Below the pieces are notes generated by a model. That model was not told the origin of the DNA. It ran no database searches and saw only the letters and a list, made by a program, of their open reading frames with translations. From NCBI RefSeq assembly GCF_019977355.1, contig NZ_AP024655.1, positions 1,798,001 through 1,862,000 on the forward strand: a DNA stretch of 64,000 bases, read 5' to 3'. The position numbers and the translations under genes are program-made. The DNA comes from Arthrobacter sp. NicSoilB8 (GTDB lineage Bacteria > Actinomycetota > Actinomycetes > Actinomycetales > Micrococcaceae). This document shows positions 15,675-25,415 of the stretch, piece after piece (position 1 is the stretch's first letter; every line of letters begins with the position of its first letter).

Positions 15675-17420
15675 CTAGAGGCCCAAGTCTGCTTCGAACG
15701 CGCCTTCTTCGAGGCGTGCCTTCAGCGTCTGCAGGAAGCGGCCCGCGTCGGCGCCGTCCACCAGGCGGTGGTCGTACGTCAGGGAGAGGTACATCATGGA
15801 GCGGATGGCCAGCGAGTCATCGCCGTTCTCGTCCGCGACCACCACGGCACGCTTGACGATCGCGCCGGTGCCCAGGATGGCCACCTGGGGCTGGTTGATG
15901 ATCGGGGTGTCGAAGAGGGCGCCCACGGAACCGATGTTGGTGATGCTGAAGGTTCCGCCGGAGAGCTCGTCCGGGCCGATCTTGCCGTTGCGGGTGCGGT
16001 CCGCGACGTCGGCGATCTTTCCTGCCAGGCCGGCAAGGTTCAGGTTGCCGGCATCGGAGATGACCGGAACCAGCAGGCCCTTGTCGGTGTCCACCGCAAT
16101 CGCCAAGTGTTCGGCGTTGTGGTAGGTGATCTCCTGCTTGTCCTCGTCGTAGGAGGCGTTGATCTTCGGGTGCTGCTTCAGGGCCTCGGCGACAGCCTTG
16201 GCGATGAAGGGCAGGAAGGTCAGCTTGGAGCCGTTCTGGGCCTGGAAGGAGTTCTTGGCCCTGGCGCGCAGCTTGGCCACCTTGGTCATGTCGACCTCGT
16301 GGACCTGCGTCAGCTGGGTGGAGATGTCCAGGGACTCGCGCATGCGGCGGGCTATGACCTGGCGGATGCGCGGGGCCTTCTGCACGGTGCCCCGCAGCGA
16401 GGACGCTGCGGCTGCGGACGGAGCCGCCGACGGAGCCGCTGACGGCGCTGCGGTGGCTGCTGCCGGTGCGGCCTTGGCCTCCGCGGCTGCCAGGACATCC
16501 TGCTTGCGGATGCGGCCGCCGACACCGGTGCCGGCCAGGGAGGCGATGTCGACACCCTGCTGGTTGGCCAGCTTGCGGACCAGGGGGGTGACGTAGCCGG
16601 ATTCCGCCGGTGCGGCAGCTGCTGCAGGCGCGGGGGCTGCCGGGGCTGCCGGGGCAGGCGCGGCGGGCGCCGGTGCTGCTGCGGGAGCGGCCGCCGGGGC
16701 GGGAACTGCCGGAGCTTCCTGCTTGGGCGCTTCGGGCTCCGGCGCGGCTGCCGGTGCGGCCGCTGCGGGAGCCGGCGCTGCGGGGGCTGCGCCGGCGGAG
16801 CCGATCACGGCCAGGACGGATCCGACCTCGGCGGTCTCGTCCTCGTTGACGCGGATTTCCAGCAGCGTTCCGGCAACCGGAGACGGGATTTCGGTGTCAA
16901 CCTTGTCCGTGGAGACCTCGAGCAGCGGCTCGTCGACCTCTACGGAGTCGCCGACGCTCTTCAGCCAGCGGGTGACGGTGCCTTCGGTGACGCTTTCGCC
17001 CAGGGCCGGAAGCGTGACGTCGTGTCCTTCACCGGCGGGAGCAGAAACGGCAGCAGCTGCCGGCGCCTCGGCGGCCGGTGCGGCGGCTTCAGGAGCCGGC
17101 GCTGCGGCAGCGGACGCGGAAGCCGCCGGGGCCTCTTCGGCGGGTGCCGCAGCCGGGGCCTCGGCAGCGGCCGGTGCGGCGTCGCCGGAGCCGATGCGGA
17201 CCAGCGGGGCGCCGACCTCTGCGGTCTCGTCTTCGGCGACGAGGATTTCCTCGATCACGCCGGCAATCGGAGAGGGGATTTCGGTGTCTACTTTGTCGGT
17301 GGAGACTTCGAGCAGCGGCTCGTCCACCTCTACCCGGTCACCGACCTGCTTGAGCCAGCGGGTGACGGTTCCTTCGGTGACGCTCTCACCGAGGGCGGGC
17401 AAGTTAACGGATTCAGACAT
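15675..17420 (-). CDS. sucB: Dihydrolipoamide acyl-/succinyltransferase E2 with two lipoyl domains
   Basis: E2 component of a 2-oxoacid dehydrogenase complex; in actinobacteria this protein (DlaT/SucB) can serve both pyruvate and 2-oxoglutarate dehydrogenase. 581 residues. Two near-identical lipoyl domains carry K43 and K173 in the motif [10 protein letters not shown], exactly 130 residues apart, joined by Ala/Pro-rich linkers. A peripheral-subunit-binding domain follows ([20 protein letters not shown]), then the catalytic domain with [12 protein letters not shown] at the end. The ATG at 17420 gives [13 protein letters not shown]; upstream codons are non-homologous. It follows lpdA by 125 bp on the same strand. 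Its lipoyl lysines are expected targets of LipB and LipA. Confidence 0.96.
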   Translation of the reverse strand: MSESVNLPALGESVTEGTVTRWLKQVGDRVEVDEPLLEVSTDKVDTEIPSPIAGVIEEILVAEDETAEVGAPLVRIGSGDAAPAAAEAPAAAPAEEAPAASASAAAAPAPEAAAPAAEAPAAAAVSAPAGEGHDVTLPALGESVTEGTVTRWLKSVGDSVEVDEPLLEVSTDKVDTEIPSPVAGTLLEIRVNEDETAEVGSVLAVIGSAGAAPAAPAPAAAAPAAAPEPEAPKQEAPAVPAPAAAPAAAPAPAAPAPAAPAAPAPAAAAAPAESGYVTPLVRKLANQQGVDIASLAGTGVGGRIRKQDVLAAAEAKAAPAAATAAPSAAPSAAPSAAAASSLRGTVQKAPRIRQVIARRMRESLDISTQLTQVHEVDMTKVAKLRARAKNSFQAQNGSKLTFLPFIAKAVAEALKQHPKINASYDEDKQEITYHNAEHLAIAVDTDKGLLVPVISDAGNLNLAGLAGKIADVADRTRNGKIGPDELSGGTFSITNIGSVGALFDTPIINQPQVAILGTGAIVKRAVVVADENGDDSLAIRSMMYLSLTYDHRLVDGADAGRFLQTLKARLEEGAFEADLGL

Positions 17421-17545
17421 GTCGTCCCCGTTCTCCTTATTGATTTTAGTGCGGATGATTGCTGCCTTGTTTGAGCTTAGTGCACCCGGCATTTTGGGCC
17501 GGGCGCACTAAGCCCTGTGGTCTTGCGGAGGTGCGGGTTGAGCTG

Positions 17546-18931
17546 CTAGCCGTGCAGGGGCTTGCCCGCCAGCGCCAGGTGCGCCTCGCCCAGGGATTCG
17601 TTCTGGGTCGGGTGGGCGTGGACCAGCTGGGCCACGTCCTCGGGGTAGGCTTCCCAGTTCACGATCAGCTGGGCCTCGCCGATCTGCTCGCCCATGCGGG
17701 CGCCGATCATGTGGACGCCGACGACCGGGCCGTCCTTCTGGCGGACCAGCTTGACGATGCCGCTGGTGCCCAGGATGGAGCTCTTGCCGTTGCCGGCAAG
17801 GTTGTATTCCTGGGTTTCGACCTGGTCGTCGCCGAACTTGGCCTTGGCGGCCTTCTCGGTGTAGCCGACCGTCGCGATTTCCGGCTCGGAGTACGTGACC
17901 TTGGGGATGTTGACGTCTTCGACGACCACCGGCTTGAGGCCGGCGATTTCCTCGGCGACGAAGATGCCCTGCTGGTAGCCGCGGTGGGCCAGCTGGACGC
18001 CGGGGACGATGTCGCCGACGGCGTAGATGTTGCCGACGCCGGTGTGCAGGCGCTCGTTGGTGATGACGAAGCCGCGGTCGATGGTCAGGCCGGCCTCTTC
18101 GTAGCCGAGGTTGGCCGTGACGGGGCCGCGGCCCACGGCGACGAGCAGCAGATCGGCTTCGAAGGTCTTGCCGTCGACAAGGGTGACCTTGACGCCGTCG
18201 TCGTTCTGCTCAACGCCCTGGAAGAACACGCCGGTGGAGAACTTGATGCCGCGCTTCTTGAAGGCGCGCTCGAAGTTCTTGACGATCGTGGCGTCCTCGT
18301 TCGGGACGAGGGAAGGCAGGCCTTCGACGATGGTGACGTCGACGCCGAAGGACTTCCACACTGAAGCGAACTCGACGCCGATCACGCCGCCGCCCAGGAT
18401 GATCGCACTCTTGGGGATGTAATCCATGGTGAGGGCTTCGTCGGAGGTGATGACCTTGCCGCCGATTTCCAGGCCCGGCAGTGTCCGGGAGTAGGAGCCG
18501 GTGGCGAGGACAATGTTCTTGCCCTTGTAGGCGGTGCCGTTCACGACGATGGTGTCGGCGCCCTGGAGCTTGCCCTCACCCTCGATGACGGTGATGCCCT
18601 TCTTGCCCTTGATCAGGCCCTGCAGGCCCTTGAACTTGCCGGCGATGATGCCGTCCTTGTAGGCGTTGACGGCCGTGATGTCGATGCCGTCGAGGGTCAC
18701 GTTCACGCCGTACTTCGCCGAGTCGCGGGCGTGGTCCGCCAGCTCCGCGGAGTGCAGGAGCGCCTTCGTCGGGATGCAGCCGTTGTGCAGGCAGGTGCCG
18801 CCGAGTTTGGCCTTTTCGATGAGGCCGACGGTGAGGCCAAGCTGAACGGCCCGCAGAGCGGTGGCGTAACCGCCGCTGCCGCCGCCGAGTACCAGGATGT
18901 CGAATTCTTGCGCAGTTGCCTGATCGGCCAC
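17546..18931 (-). CDS. lpdA: Dihydrolipoyl dehydrogenase (E3)
   Basis: FAD enzyme that reoxidises dihydrolipoamide with NAD+. 461 residues. FAD-binding GGGSGGYATALRA (residues 16-28), redox disulfide C47-C52 in GGTCLHNGCIPTK, NAD-binding GGGVIGVEFASVW, and the C-terminal HPTQNESLGEAH with the catalytic His-Glu pair. The GTG at 18931 has AGGGAG seven bases upstream and gives MADQATAQEFDILV; I reject the longer frame that starts at 19030. It sits between pepA and sucB, an insertion relative to M. tuberculosis, and joins E2 and E3 genes. Confidence 0.97.
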   Translation of the reverse strand: MADQATAQEFDILVLGGGSGGYATALRAVQLGLTVGLIEKAKLGGTCLHNGCIPTKALLHSAELADHARDSAKYGVNVTLDGIDITAVNAYKDGIIAGKFKGLQGLIKGKKGITVIEGEGKLQGADTIVVNGTAYKGKNIVLATGSYSRTLPGLEIGGKVITSDEALTMDYIPKSAIILGGGVIGVEFASVWKSFGVDVTIVEGLPSLVPNEDATIVKNFERAFKKRGIKFSTGVFFQGVEQNDDGVKVTLVDGKTFEADLLLVAVGRGPVTANLGYEEAGLTIDRGFVITNERLHTGVGNIYAVGDIVPGVQLAHRGYQQGIFVAEEIAGLKPVVVEDVNIPKVTYSEPEIATVGYTEKAAKAKFGDDQVETQEYNLAGNGKSSILGTSGIVKLVRQKDGPVVGVHMIGARMGEQIGEAQLIVNWEAYPEDVAQLVHAHPTQNESLGEAHLALAGKPLHG

Positions 18932-19138
18932 TAAAACGCTCCCTCGCGTGAACGATGACGCGAGAGTACGCATCATCTGGTCTTGAAACCTGCCTGCGGC
19001 GATTATGCCAGCCGGCCTGTTCCCTTTCATTTGTGACTACTTCTTGGGGTCTGTTTCGTTGAAACAAGGTTCACCTTAGCGAACCACTAATACATGCTCC
19101 ACCTTGTCGAGGCGTTTGTGGAGCGCTTGTGTCCAGTG

Positions 19139-19189
19139 TCACGCGGCTTTGTGGCCGGGGCGTCAGACCCCGGCCGCAAAGCCGCGTGA
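19139..19189 (-). terminator. Hairpin terminator after pepA
   Basis: 22-bp arms (19139-19160, 19168-19189) with one G-T pair around the loop CGTCAGA. It is 29 bp beyond the pepA stop codon, which suggests pepA and lpdA have separate main transcripts. Confidence 0.8.
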
Positions 19190-19217
19190 GTGCGCACAGC
19201 CGTGCCAGGCAGTGATG

Positions 19218-20759
19218 TTAGGACGAAGCCGGCAGGAGGTCTTCGACATAGGCCACCAGCGTGCGCACGGTGCAGCCGGTGCCCTGCTTGTGGTTGTAGC
19301 CGTAGGGGCTGCCGTTATTGAACGACGGACCGGCGATGTCAATGTGTGCCCACGGGATCTGCTCGCCGTCCTTGCCCTTGCCGACGAATTCGCGCAGGAA
19401 CACCGCCGCGGTCATCATGCCGCCGTGCCGTTCTCCGATGTTGGCGATGTCCGCGACCTGGGAGTCGAGGCTGGCACGCAGCTCCTCGGGCAGGGGCATC
19501 GGCCAGACGAGCTCGCCGGCACGGTCCGCGGCGGCCTTGATGGCGCCGGTGACTGAATCGGAGCCCATGACGCCGGCGGTGCGGTCACCCAGGGCGATCA
19601 GCTGCGCGCCGGTCAGGGTGGCCACATCGATGATGGCGTCCGGGTACTCCTGGCCCGCGGCGACGATGCCGTCGGCCATGACCAGGCGGCCCTCGGCGTC
19701 GGTGTTCAAGACCTCCACGGTCTTGCCGCCGAACATGGTCAGGACGTCGGCGGGGCGCTGGGCCGCGCCGGAGGGCATGTTCTCCGCAATGCACAGCCAG
19801 GCGGTCGCCTTGACCGGGAGGCCGAGGCCGGCGATGGCCAGCACGGTGTTAAGGACGACGGCGGCGCCCGCCATGTCGCTCTTCATGTCACCCATGCCCA
19901 GGGCCGGCTTGATGGAGATCCCGCCGGTGTCAAAGGTGATGCCCTTGCCCACGAGCGCGATCTTGGCCGTGGCCTTGGCCGGGGCGTATTCGACCTTAAC
20001 AAGGCGCGGCTGCCGGGTGGAGCCCTTGCCGACGCCGAGGATGCCGCCGAAGCCTTCCTTCTCGAGGCGCTTCTCGTCCCAGACCGTCACCTTGACGGGC
20101 AGGCCCTTGGACAGCTCCTTGGCGGCGTCGGCAAAGGACTCGGGGTAGAGGTGGCTCGGGGGCTGGTTGACCAGCGTGCGGGTGGCGTTCACGGCCGTGC
20201 CGATGAGGGACGCGCGGTTCAGGACCGGTTGGAGTGCCTTGTCCGCCGCGAAATCGGTCAGGATGGCGACGTTCTTCACCGGGTCCTTGAGTCCGTCCTT
20301 GGAGGACCGGAACTCCGTGTAGGAATAGGCGCCCATTGCGGCGCCCTCGGCGACGGCCGCGACCTCGGCCAGTGTCGTCGTCGGAAGTGCCAGGGTGACG
20401 GTGGTGACGCCGGCCAGCTGGCGCACGGCCGAGCCGGCGGCGCGGCGCAGTGCCTCCTCGGTGAGCGGCTGCTTCGCAGAGACTTTATTCGACGGCAGCT
20501 TGCCGACGCCGGCGAGCAGCAGGATGGTGGCTCCTGCCTCGGGCAGGCCGGGGAGGCGGTGGGCCTGGTCCGCCGCGCCGGTGATGCCAAGAACGCGCAG
20601 TGACTCAGCCAGGGCCTCCGCGGCCTTGGCCGTCAGCGGATTGTCGAGCAGGACAGGACCGTCCGGTCCCTGTCCGACGCCGATGACGAGGGCATCGCTG
20701 GGGGACTTCTTCAGGTCCCCTGCAACTGCACTAAGTTTGACTTCACTATTCTTGACCAC
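19218..20759 (-). CDS. pepA: Leucyl aminopeptidase (M17)
   Basis: Two-metal cytosolic aminopeptidase that clears N-terminal residues from short peptides. 513 residues: a variable N-terminal domain and an M17 catalytic domain. Catalytic landmarks are VGKGITFDTGGISIKP (metal Lys and Asp), MKSDMAGAA, and the family signature NTDAEGRLVMADG. I choose the GTG at 20759 (MVKNSEVKLSAV) because TGAGGA lies nine bases upstream and homology begins there. Corresponds to M. tuberculosis pepB in the same neighbourhood. Confidence 0.95.
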   Translation of the reverse strand: MVKNSEVKLSAVAGDLKKSPSDALVIGVGQGPDGPVLLDNPLTAKAAEALAESLRVLGITGAADQAHRLPGLPEAGATILLLAGVGKLPSNKVSAKQPLTEEALRRAAGSAVRQLAGVTTVTLALPTTTLAEVAAVAEGAAMGAYSYTEFRSSKDGLKDPVKNVAILTDFAADKALQPVLNRASLIGTAVNATRTLVNQPPSHLYPESFADAAKELSKGLPVKVTVWDEKRLEKEGFGGILGVGKGSTRQPRLVKVEYAPAKATAKIALVGKGITFDTGGISIKPALGMGDMKSDMAGAAVVLNTVLAIAGLGLPVKATAWLCIAENMPSGAAQRPADVLTMFGGKTVEVLNTDAEGRLVMADGIVAAGQEYPDAIIDVATLTGAQLIALGDRTAGVMGSDSVTGAIKAAADRAGELVWPMPLPEELRASLDSQVADIANIGERHGGMMTAAVFLREFVGKGKDGEQIPWAHIDIAGPSFNNGSPYGYNHKQGTGCTVRTLVAYVEDLLPASS

Positions 20760-21153
20760 GAGGACAGTCCTCAATTCTCTGTGATGGTTCTCGGTGATTT
20801 TCGGCAGGAACTGCATGTTCGGCGCCCTGCCGCGGATCCCGGGCCGCCGTCGTTCTGGGACGCCGCCCGGTGTCTGCAAGCAAGCCCAAAGGGCCAGTTC
20901 CGATCGTAGTCTCTCCGCGGCCCGGAAATTCAATCGAATGAGAGCTGCAGCACACCCGGGACAGGAATTAGCCCGGTCGCCGGGGCGTTGTACTGTTAGC
21001 GGCGCTGGCGTGCGGTGCGGACCCTCTCGGACTGGCCGGCAGGATCTGCCTGCTGGTGCGGGTTTTGCCTGACTGTGCGGAATCTGCCTGACCGTCCGGA
21101 TGACGGACCGCGCCCCGCCTCTCCCACCGCCGCCATCGTGAAAGGAACACGCC
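20760..21153. other. Divergent intergenic region pepA / PAC2 gene
   Basis: 394 bp without a gene. It must hold both promoters. On the plus strand TACTGT at 20991-20996 is a possible -10 with a weak -35 (TTAGCC) 17 bp upstream. Closer to the PAC2 start, three imperfect 18-24-bp units containing TCTGCCTG/TTGCCTGA (21044-21098) and a small GTCCG/CGGAC stem are visible; their role is unknown. Confidence 0.45.
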
Positions 21154-22092
21154 GTGATTGAACGGATTTCCGGCTCTCTGCTGGACCCCAAGTCTCTCTA
21201 CATCCGTGACGACGCGCTGTTCTCCAGCCCCGAACTGCACGGGCTCAACCTCGTCATGGGGTTCACCGGCTTCGCCGACGCCGGCCACGTCGTCCGGCAG
21301 ATCACCGCTGAACTGCTGGACACGCTCGATGCCGAGATGATCGCAGAATTCGACGCCGACCAGCTGATCGACTACCGGTCGCGGCGGCCGCAGATCAGCT
21401 TTGTCGAGGACCACCTTCAGGACTACCAGGCGCCGAGCCTGGCGCTCTACCGGCTGGTCGACGGGCTGGGCAGCCCGTTCCTGCTCCTTGCCGGGTTCGA
21501 GCCGGACCTGCAGTGGGAGCGCTTCGCGCGCGCCGTCGTCGGGATCGTGGAGGACCTCGACGTCAACCTCGTCACCTGGGTCCATTCGATCCCGATGCCC
21601 GTGCCCCACACCCGGCCGGTCGGCGTGACCGTGCACGGCAACCGGCCCGAGCTGATCGAAGGAATCTCGGTCTGGAAGCCCACCGTGGAGGTCCCGGCCG
21701 CGGTGGGCCACATCCTGGAGCTGCGGCTGACCGATGCCGGCCGCAACATCGCCGGCTACGTGATCCACGTGCCGCACTACCTTGCAGAAGCCGAGTACCC
21801 CACGGCCGCCGTTGCCGGGCTCGAATACCTGGGCGCGGCAACGTCCCTCATGCTGCCGACCGACCGCCTTCGCGAGGCCGGCCGCGAGGTGGGCCGGCAG
21901 ATCGCCGAGCAGATTGAGGCGTCCGAGGAGGTCCAGCAGGTGGTCTCGCGGCTGGAGGCCCGGTACGACGAAAAGGCCGAAGGGACGGTCCGGCGGTCGC
22001 TGCTGGCCGATGAGAACGACCAAATCCCGAACGCCGATGCCCTCGGCGCCGCCGTGGAGGCGTACCTGGCCCGTAAAGAACCCGGCGAATAA
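21154..22092 (+). CDS. PAC2 family protein (proteasome-assembly-chaperone fold)
   Basis: A 312-residue protein of the PAC2 (DUF75) family. The core begins LNLVMGFTGFADAGHVVRQIT, with the DLNVVTWV-type strand later (VEDLDVNLVTWVHSIPMPVPHTRP), and a C-terminal helical region ending QIPNADALGAAVEAYLARK. In eukaryotes PAC2 helps assemble proteasomes; actinobacterial members lie near sigA and their role is not settled. The GTG start at 21154 has AAAGGA eight bases upstream. The next gene starts 35 bp on, so both may be one transcript. Confidence 0.9.
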   Translation: MIERISGSLLDPKSLYIRDDALFSSPELHGLNLVMGFTGFADAGHVVRQITAELLDTLDAEMIAEFDADQLIDYRSRRPQISFVEDHLQDYQAPSLALYRLVDGLGSPFLLLAGFEPDLQWERFARAVVGIVEDLDVNLVTWVHSIPMPVPHTRPVGVTVHGNRPELIEGISVWKPTVEVPAAVGHILELRLTDAGRNIAGYVIHVPHYLAEAEYPTAAVAGLEYLGAATSLMLPTDRLREAGREVGRQIAEQIEASEEVQQVVSRLEARYDEKAEGTVRRSLLADENDQIPNADALGAAVEAYLARKEPGE

Positions 22093-22127
22093 ATACTATT
22101 TATCAAAAGGCCGGGCATAATGGGGGA

Positions 22128-23459
22128 GTGACCTCTCCCCGCGCCTGGCTGATTTGGATCATCGGGATCTTTGCGTATCTCGTGGCCGTCAGCCAGCGCA
22201 CTTCCTTCGGGGTGGTCGGCCTGGAGGCGACGGAACGCTTTCATGCCAGTGCGGCCGAGATCTCCTTCTTCACCGTCCTCCAGCTCCTGGTCTATGCCGC
22301 GCTGCAGATTCCGGTGGGCATCCTCGTGGACCGGTTCGGCTCCCGCGCCATGCTGGCCGGCGGCGGCCTCCTGATGGGACTCGGCCAGCTTCAGCTGGCG
22401 TTTGCCGAGAACATCCCCGGCGGCGTTCTGGGACGCGTCCTGGTGGGCGCGGGCGACGCCATGACCTTCATCTCCGTGATCCGGCTCATTCCGCTCTGGT
22501 TCGCCGCGGCGCGAGTGCCGCTGCTGACGCAGCTGACCGGCATGTCCGGGCAACTGGGCCAGCTGTTCAGCGTGGTGCCGTTTGCGATGATCCTGCACTC
22601 CGCGGGGTGGACTCCGGCCTTCCTGACGCTGGCCGCGATGTCCGGCCTCGCCGTCGTGCTGGTCCTGCTCCTGCTGCAGGACCTTCCGCCCGGGCACCCC
22701 CCGCCGGAAAAGTCGCAGGGACTGCGCGCCACCGGGATCTCCCTGGCGCACGCCTGGCGCCAGCCCGGCACCCGGCTCGGGCTCTGGAGCCACTTCACCG
22801 TCCAGTTCAGCGGCACGGTCTTTGCCATGACGTGGGGCTACCCGTTCCTGATTTCCGCCCAGGGGCTGGACCGCGGAACCGTCTCGGCCCTCATGGCGCT
22901 GTACGTGGCCGCAGCCATTGCCGCCGGACCCCTGATGGGCAGGTTCGTGGCCCGGCATCCGCTGCGGCGGTCCACCATGGTGCTCCTGATTTCCGGATGC
23001 ACCGCGGTCGTCTGGGCCTCCGTTCTGCTGCTGCCGGGACGATCCCCGCTCTGGCTCCTGGCTGTTCTCGTTGTGACACTGGCTGTGGGCGGCCCCGGCT
23101 CGATGATCGGCTTCGACTTCGCCCGGACCTTCAACCCGGCGCACCGGCTCGGCACCGCCACCGGGATTGTCAACGTGGGTGGTTTCATCGCCGCGCTGGT
23201 GTCCATCTACCTCATTGGGCTCGTACTCGACCTCCTGCACGCCACCGGATTCTCCCAGGGCGAGCTCTACGCCCTGGACCCCTTCCGTATCGCCCTCAGC
23301 GTGCAGTTCCTGCTGCTGGCCGGGGGAGCCGGGGCCATCATCGCCACCCGGCGGAAAGTCCGGCGCCAGATGGCGGCCCAGGGCGTCATGGTGCCGCCGC
23401 TGCTCAAAGCCCTCGCCGAGCAGCGCCGGCTGGTCGCGGAGCGCCGCCGCACACCCTGA
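22128..23459 (+). CDS. MFS transporter
   Basis: A 443-residue protein with 12 predicted membrane helices. The loop between helices 2 and 3 (GILVDRFGSRAMLAGG) is the MFS motif A, and a second copy of the pattern occurs after helix 8 (GRFVARHPLRRSTMVL). The central cytoplasmic loop (PPGHPPPEKSQGLRATG) separates the two six-helix halves. The substrate cannot be told; the sequence resembles the nitrate/nitrite and anion:cation group only loosely. The GTG start at 22128 follows GGGGGA. Confidence 0.9.
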   Translation: MTSPRAWLIWIIGIFAYLVAVSQRTSFGVVGLEATERFHASAAEISFFTVLQLLVYAALQIPVGILVDRFGSRAMLAGGGLLMGLGQLQLAFAENIPGGVLGRVLVGAGDAMTFISVIRLIPLWFAAARVPLLTQLTGMSGQLGQLFSVVPFAMILHSAGWTPAFLTLAAMSGLAVVLVLLLLQDLPPGHPPPEKSQGLRATGISLAHAWRQPGTRLGLWSHFTVQFSGTVFAMTWGYPFLISAQGLDRGTVSALMALYVAAAIAAGPLMGRFVARHPLRRSTMVLLISGCTAVVWASVLLLPGRSPLWLLAVLVVTLAVGGPGSMIGFDFARTFNPAHRLGTATGIVNVGGFIAALVSIYLIGLVLDLLHATGFSQGELYALDPFRIALSVQFLLLAGGAGAIIATRRKVRRQMAAQGVMVPPLLKALAEQRRLVAERRRTP

Positions 23460-23490
23460 CCCTCGGATTGGCAGGGTTCGGGGGTTCGGC

Positions 23491-23577
23491 GGTTCGCGGC
23501 TCGGGTTCGGTGGTTCAGCGGTTCGCGGCTCGGGTTCGGTGGTTCAACGGTTCGCGGCTCGGGTTCGGTGGTTTAGC
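23491..23577. repeat. 29-bp tandem repeat, 3 copies
   Basis: Units at 23491-23519, 23520-23548 and 23549-23577, each starting GGTTCGCGGCTCGGGTTCGG. The copies differ only near their ends. The array lies 31 bp after the MFS stop codon and about 95 bp before the DUF4192 gene. The unit length is not a multiple of three and there is no ribosome binding site, so it is non-coding. Confidence 0.88.
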
Positions 23578-23672
23578 GGTTCGGGCGGGGCAGTTTCGGG
23601 CGGGGCAGCAAGTTGTCCACATAGCGCAACCGGGGCGTACCGCAAGGTTCCTGTCACCGCGAAGCTGGGCTT

Positions 23673-25415
23673 ATGACAGCTCCAGATCATTTGAGAATCA
23701 CCGGGCCCGAAGACATCCTTGGCTTCATCCCGCACTCCTTGGGCTACTGGCCGGAAAACAGCCTCGTGGCCATGACCATGCAGGGCAAACGGCTTGGTGC
23801 CACCCTGCGTGTCGACCTCCCCGCGCTTGGCGGTCCCTCCTCCGGCGCCTCCGGCCGGCGCTGCACCGGAGGCGAGGGCGGTGGCACTAGAGGCGGGCGA
23901 GGTGCAGGCGGTGACGCCGCGGAAGTGGGGCGCGGCGTTGCCGGTCCTAAACGCCGTGCCAGATCCGGGCGCGGGGATACACTTGCCGGCTTTGCCCGAC
24001 ATGTCGTGTCCTACCTGCAGGCGGACGACGCAGCCGACGGTACGCTGCTGGCCTTCTTCACTGACACTGACACCGGCGCCGGCACGAATAGTGACGCCGA
24101 CGGCGCAAGCCCGGCATGGGCAGAACTGCTTAGAGAACTCGAACTTGCCCTCGAAGCTGCCGGACTGCCCTTGAGGGACGCCTGGATTGTCGGTGCCGAA
24201 ATCTGGCGAAACGCCTACTGCAGTGATCCGGAGTGCTGCGGGCCGGCAGGCCGGCCGGTTGAGCAGATCAGGAACAGCAGGCTCAACGCGGAGATGGTGT
24301 ACCGCGGCAGCAGTGTAGGTGCCGCCCCCGGCACGCATGGAACCCTTCCGGTGCCGGGTTCAGTGGATCCGGCGGTGCGTGCGGCGGAGTCCGGCTGGGC
24401 GGAGCAATTCTTTCCGCGTCGGCGGGACCGGGCCCAGTTCGCGCAGGTTCTCGATGTTTGGACGATGGTCCTGCAGGCGGCCACCGCCCGGGAGCGCCCA
24501 CTTGGCCTCGTCCGAGACGGCCTCGCCCCGGACGGCCTGGCCCAAGACGGCCTCGTGACGGACCTCAAGGCCCCGGGCACCCAAGCCCCGGGAGAGCGCT
24601 CCCCGGGCCCACTTGATGCCAGAAACTTTGATCCCCAGTCCGAGGGCCAGCCCCTTGAACTCTCACCGGAGTTGGCCGGCTACCTGCGGGCAAGCCTTTG
24701 CACGCCGTCGTGGCGGGACGCCGTGCTCGTGATGGCAGCGGCAGGGCGGACCGCGGCCGTTTGCGGCGCCGAGGAGTTTGGCATTTTCGACACCCAGGCC
24801 GGGTCGGGATCCCGGTCCGCAACACGGCCCGGCCCGGCTCCTGGCCCCATTCCGGAGCGACTGCCCGGTTCGACGTCCCGATCACCGTCCGCTCCCAGGC
24901 CTGGCGCAAGGGCCGGTTCGACGTCTGGTTCCCCATGCGCGCCGTTGCCGCCTCTGCCGGACGTGCCCATTGACGGGCGGGCCGCCGCGGCTGCCGCCCC
25001 GGGTCCTGCCGCTCCAGACCTTGCCGCTCCGGACCTTAACGCCCCGGGTCCTGCCGCGGCTGCCGCCGCGGGCCCTGACGCTGGCGCGGTCCCCGGCTAC
25101 GGCGAGGTCCTGCTCGGCCTGGCGCCGTCGGTCCCGGACTGGGCCCTGATGGTCGGGCTCGATCGGGTCCTGGAGTTGCTCGGCCGTCTCGGTGACGGTG
25201 AGCCAACTGCAGCAGCCGTGACGGCGCGGGGCTGGATTGAATGGTGCCGCGGCCGGGGCTCGTACGCCGATGCCCTGTACCGTCAGGCATTGCAGGACCA
25301 CCCGGGGTACAGGCTGGCGGAACTGCTGGCGGAACTTGGCCGGCGCGGCACCCTTTGCGGCTGGGCGGCCAGAAGGGATGCTGCCTGGCAGAAGTTTGCT
25401 CCCGACGCGGCGTGA
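23673..25415 (+). CDS. DUF4192 domain protein with long low-complexity insertions
   Basis: The N-terminus (RITGPEDILGFIPHSLGYWPENSLVAMTM) is the DUF4192 hallmark, and conserved blocks follow around YLQADDAADGTLLAFFTD and EAAGLPLRDAWIVG. The C-terminal part (LLGRLGDGEPTAAAVTARGWIEWCRGRGSYADALYRQALQDHPGYRLAELL) completes the domain. Between them lie long Ala/Pro/Gly/Asp stretches and repeats such as APDGLAQDGLV, raising the length to 580 residues against about 350-450 in relatives. Function unknown; the gene is conserved upstream of sigA in actinobacteria. Confidence 0.9.
   Translation: MTAPDHLRITGPEDILGFIPHSLGYWPENSLVAMTMQGKRLGATLRVDLPALGGPSSGASGRRCTGGEGGGTRGGRGAGGDAAEVGRGVAGPKRRARSGRGDTLAGFARHVVSYLQADDAADGTLLAFFTDTDTGAGTNSDADGASPAWAELLRELELALEAAGLPLRDAWIVGAEIWRNAYCSDPECCGPAGRPVEQIRNSRLNAEMVYRGSSVGAAPGTHGTLPVPGSVDPAVRAAESGWAEQFFPRRRDRAQFAQVLDVWTMVLQAATARERPLGLVRDGLAPDGLAQDGLVTDLKAPGTQAPGERSPGPLDARNFDPQSEGQPLELSPELAGYLRASLCTPSWRDAVLVMAAAGRTAAVCGAEEFGIFDTQAGSGSRSATRPGPAPGPIPERLPGSTSRSPSAPRPGARAGSTSGSPCAPLPPLPDVPIDGRAAAAAAPGPAAPDLAAPDLNAPGPAAAAAAGPDAGAVPGYGEVLLGLAPSVPDWALMVGLDRVLELLGRLGDGEPTAAAVTARGWIEWCRGRGSYADALYRQALQDHPGYRLAELLAELGRRGTLCGWAARRDAAWQKFAPDAA

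Noticed and set aside
19054..19078. Palindromes GTTTC-GTT-GAAAC and AAGGT-TC-ACCTT upstream of lpdA as regulator sites
   Set aside because: Short arms, non-canonical spacing for iron or zinc regulators and no clear promoter nearby; may be chance.
23491..23577. Possible CRISPR array (29-bp repeats)
   Set aside because: Repeats are directly adjacent with no spacers, and no cas genes are in the window.
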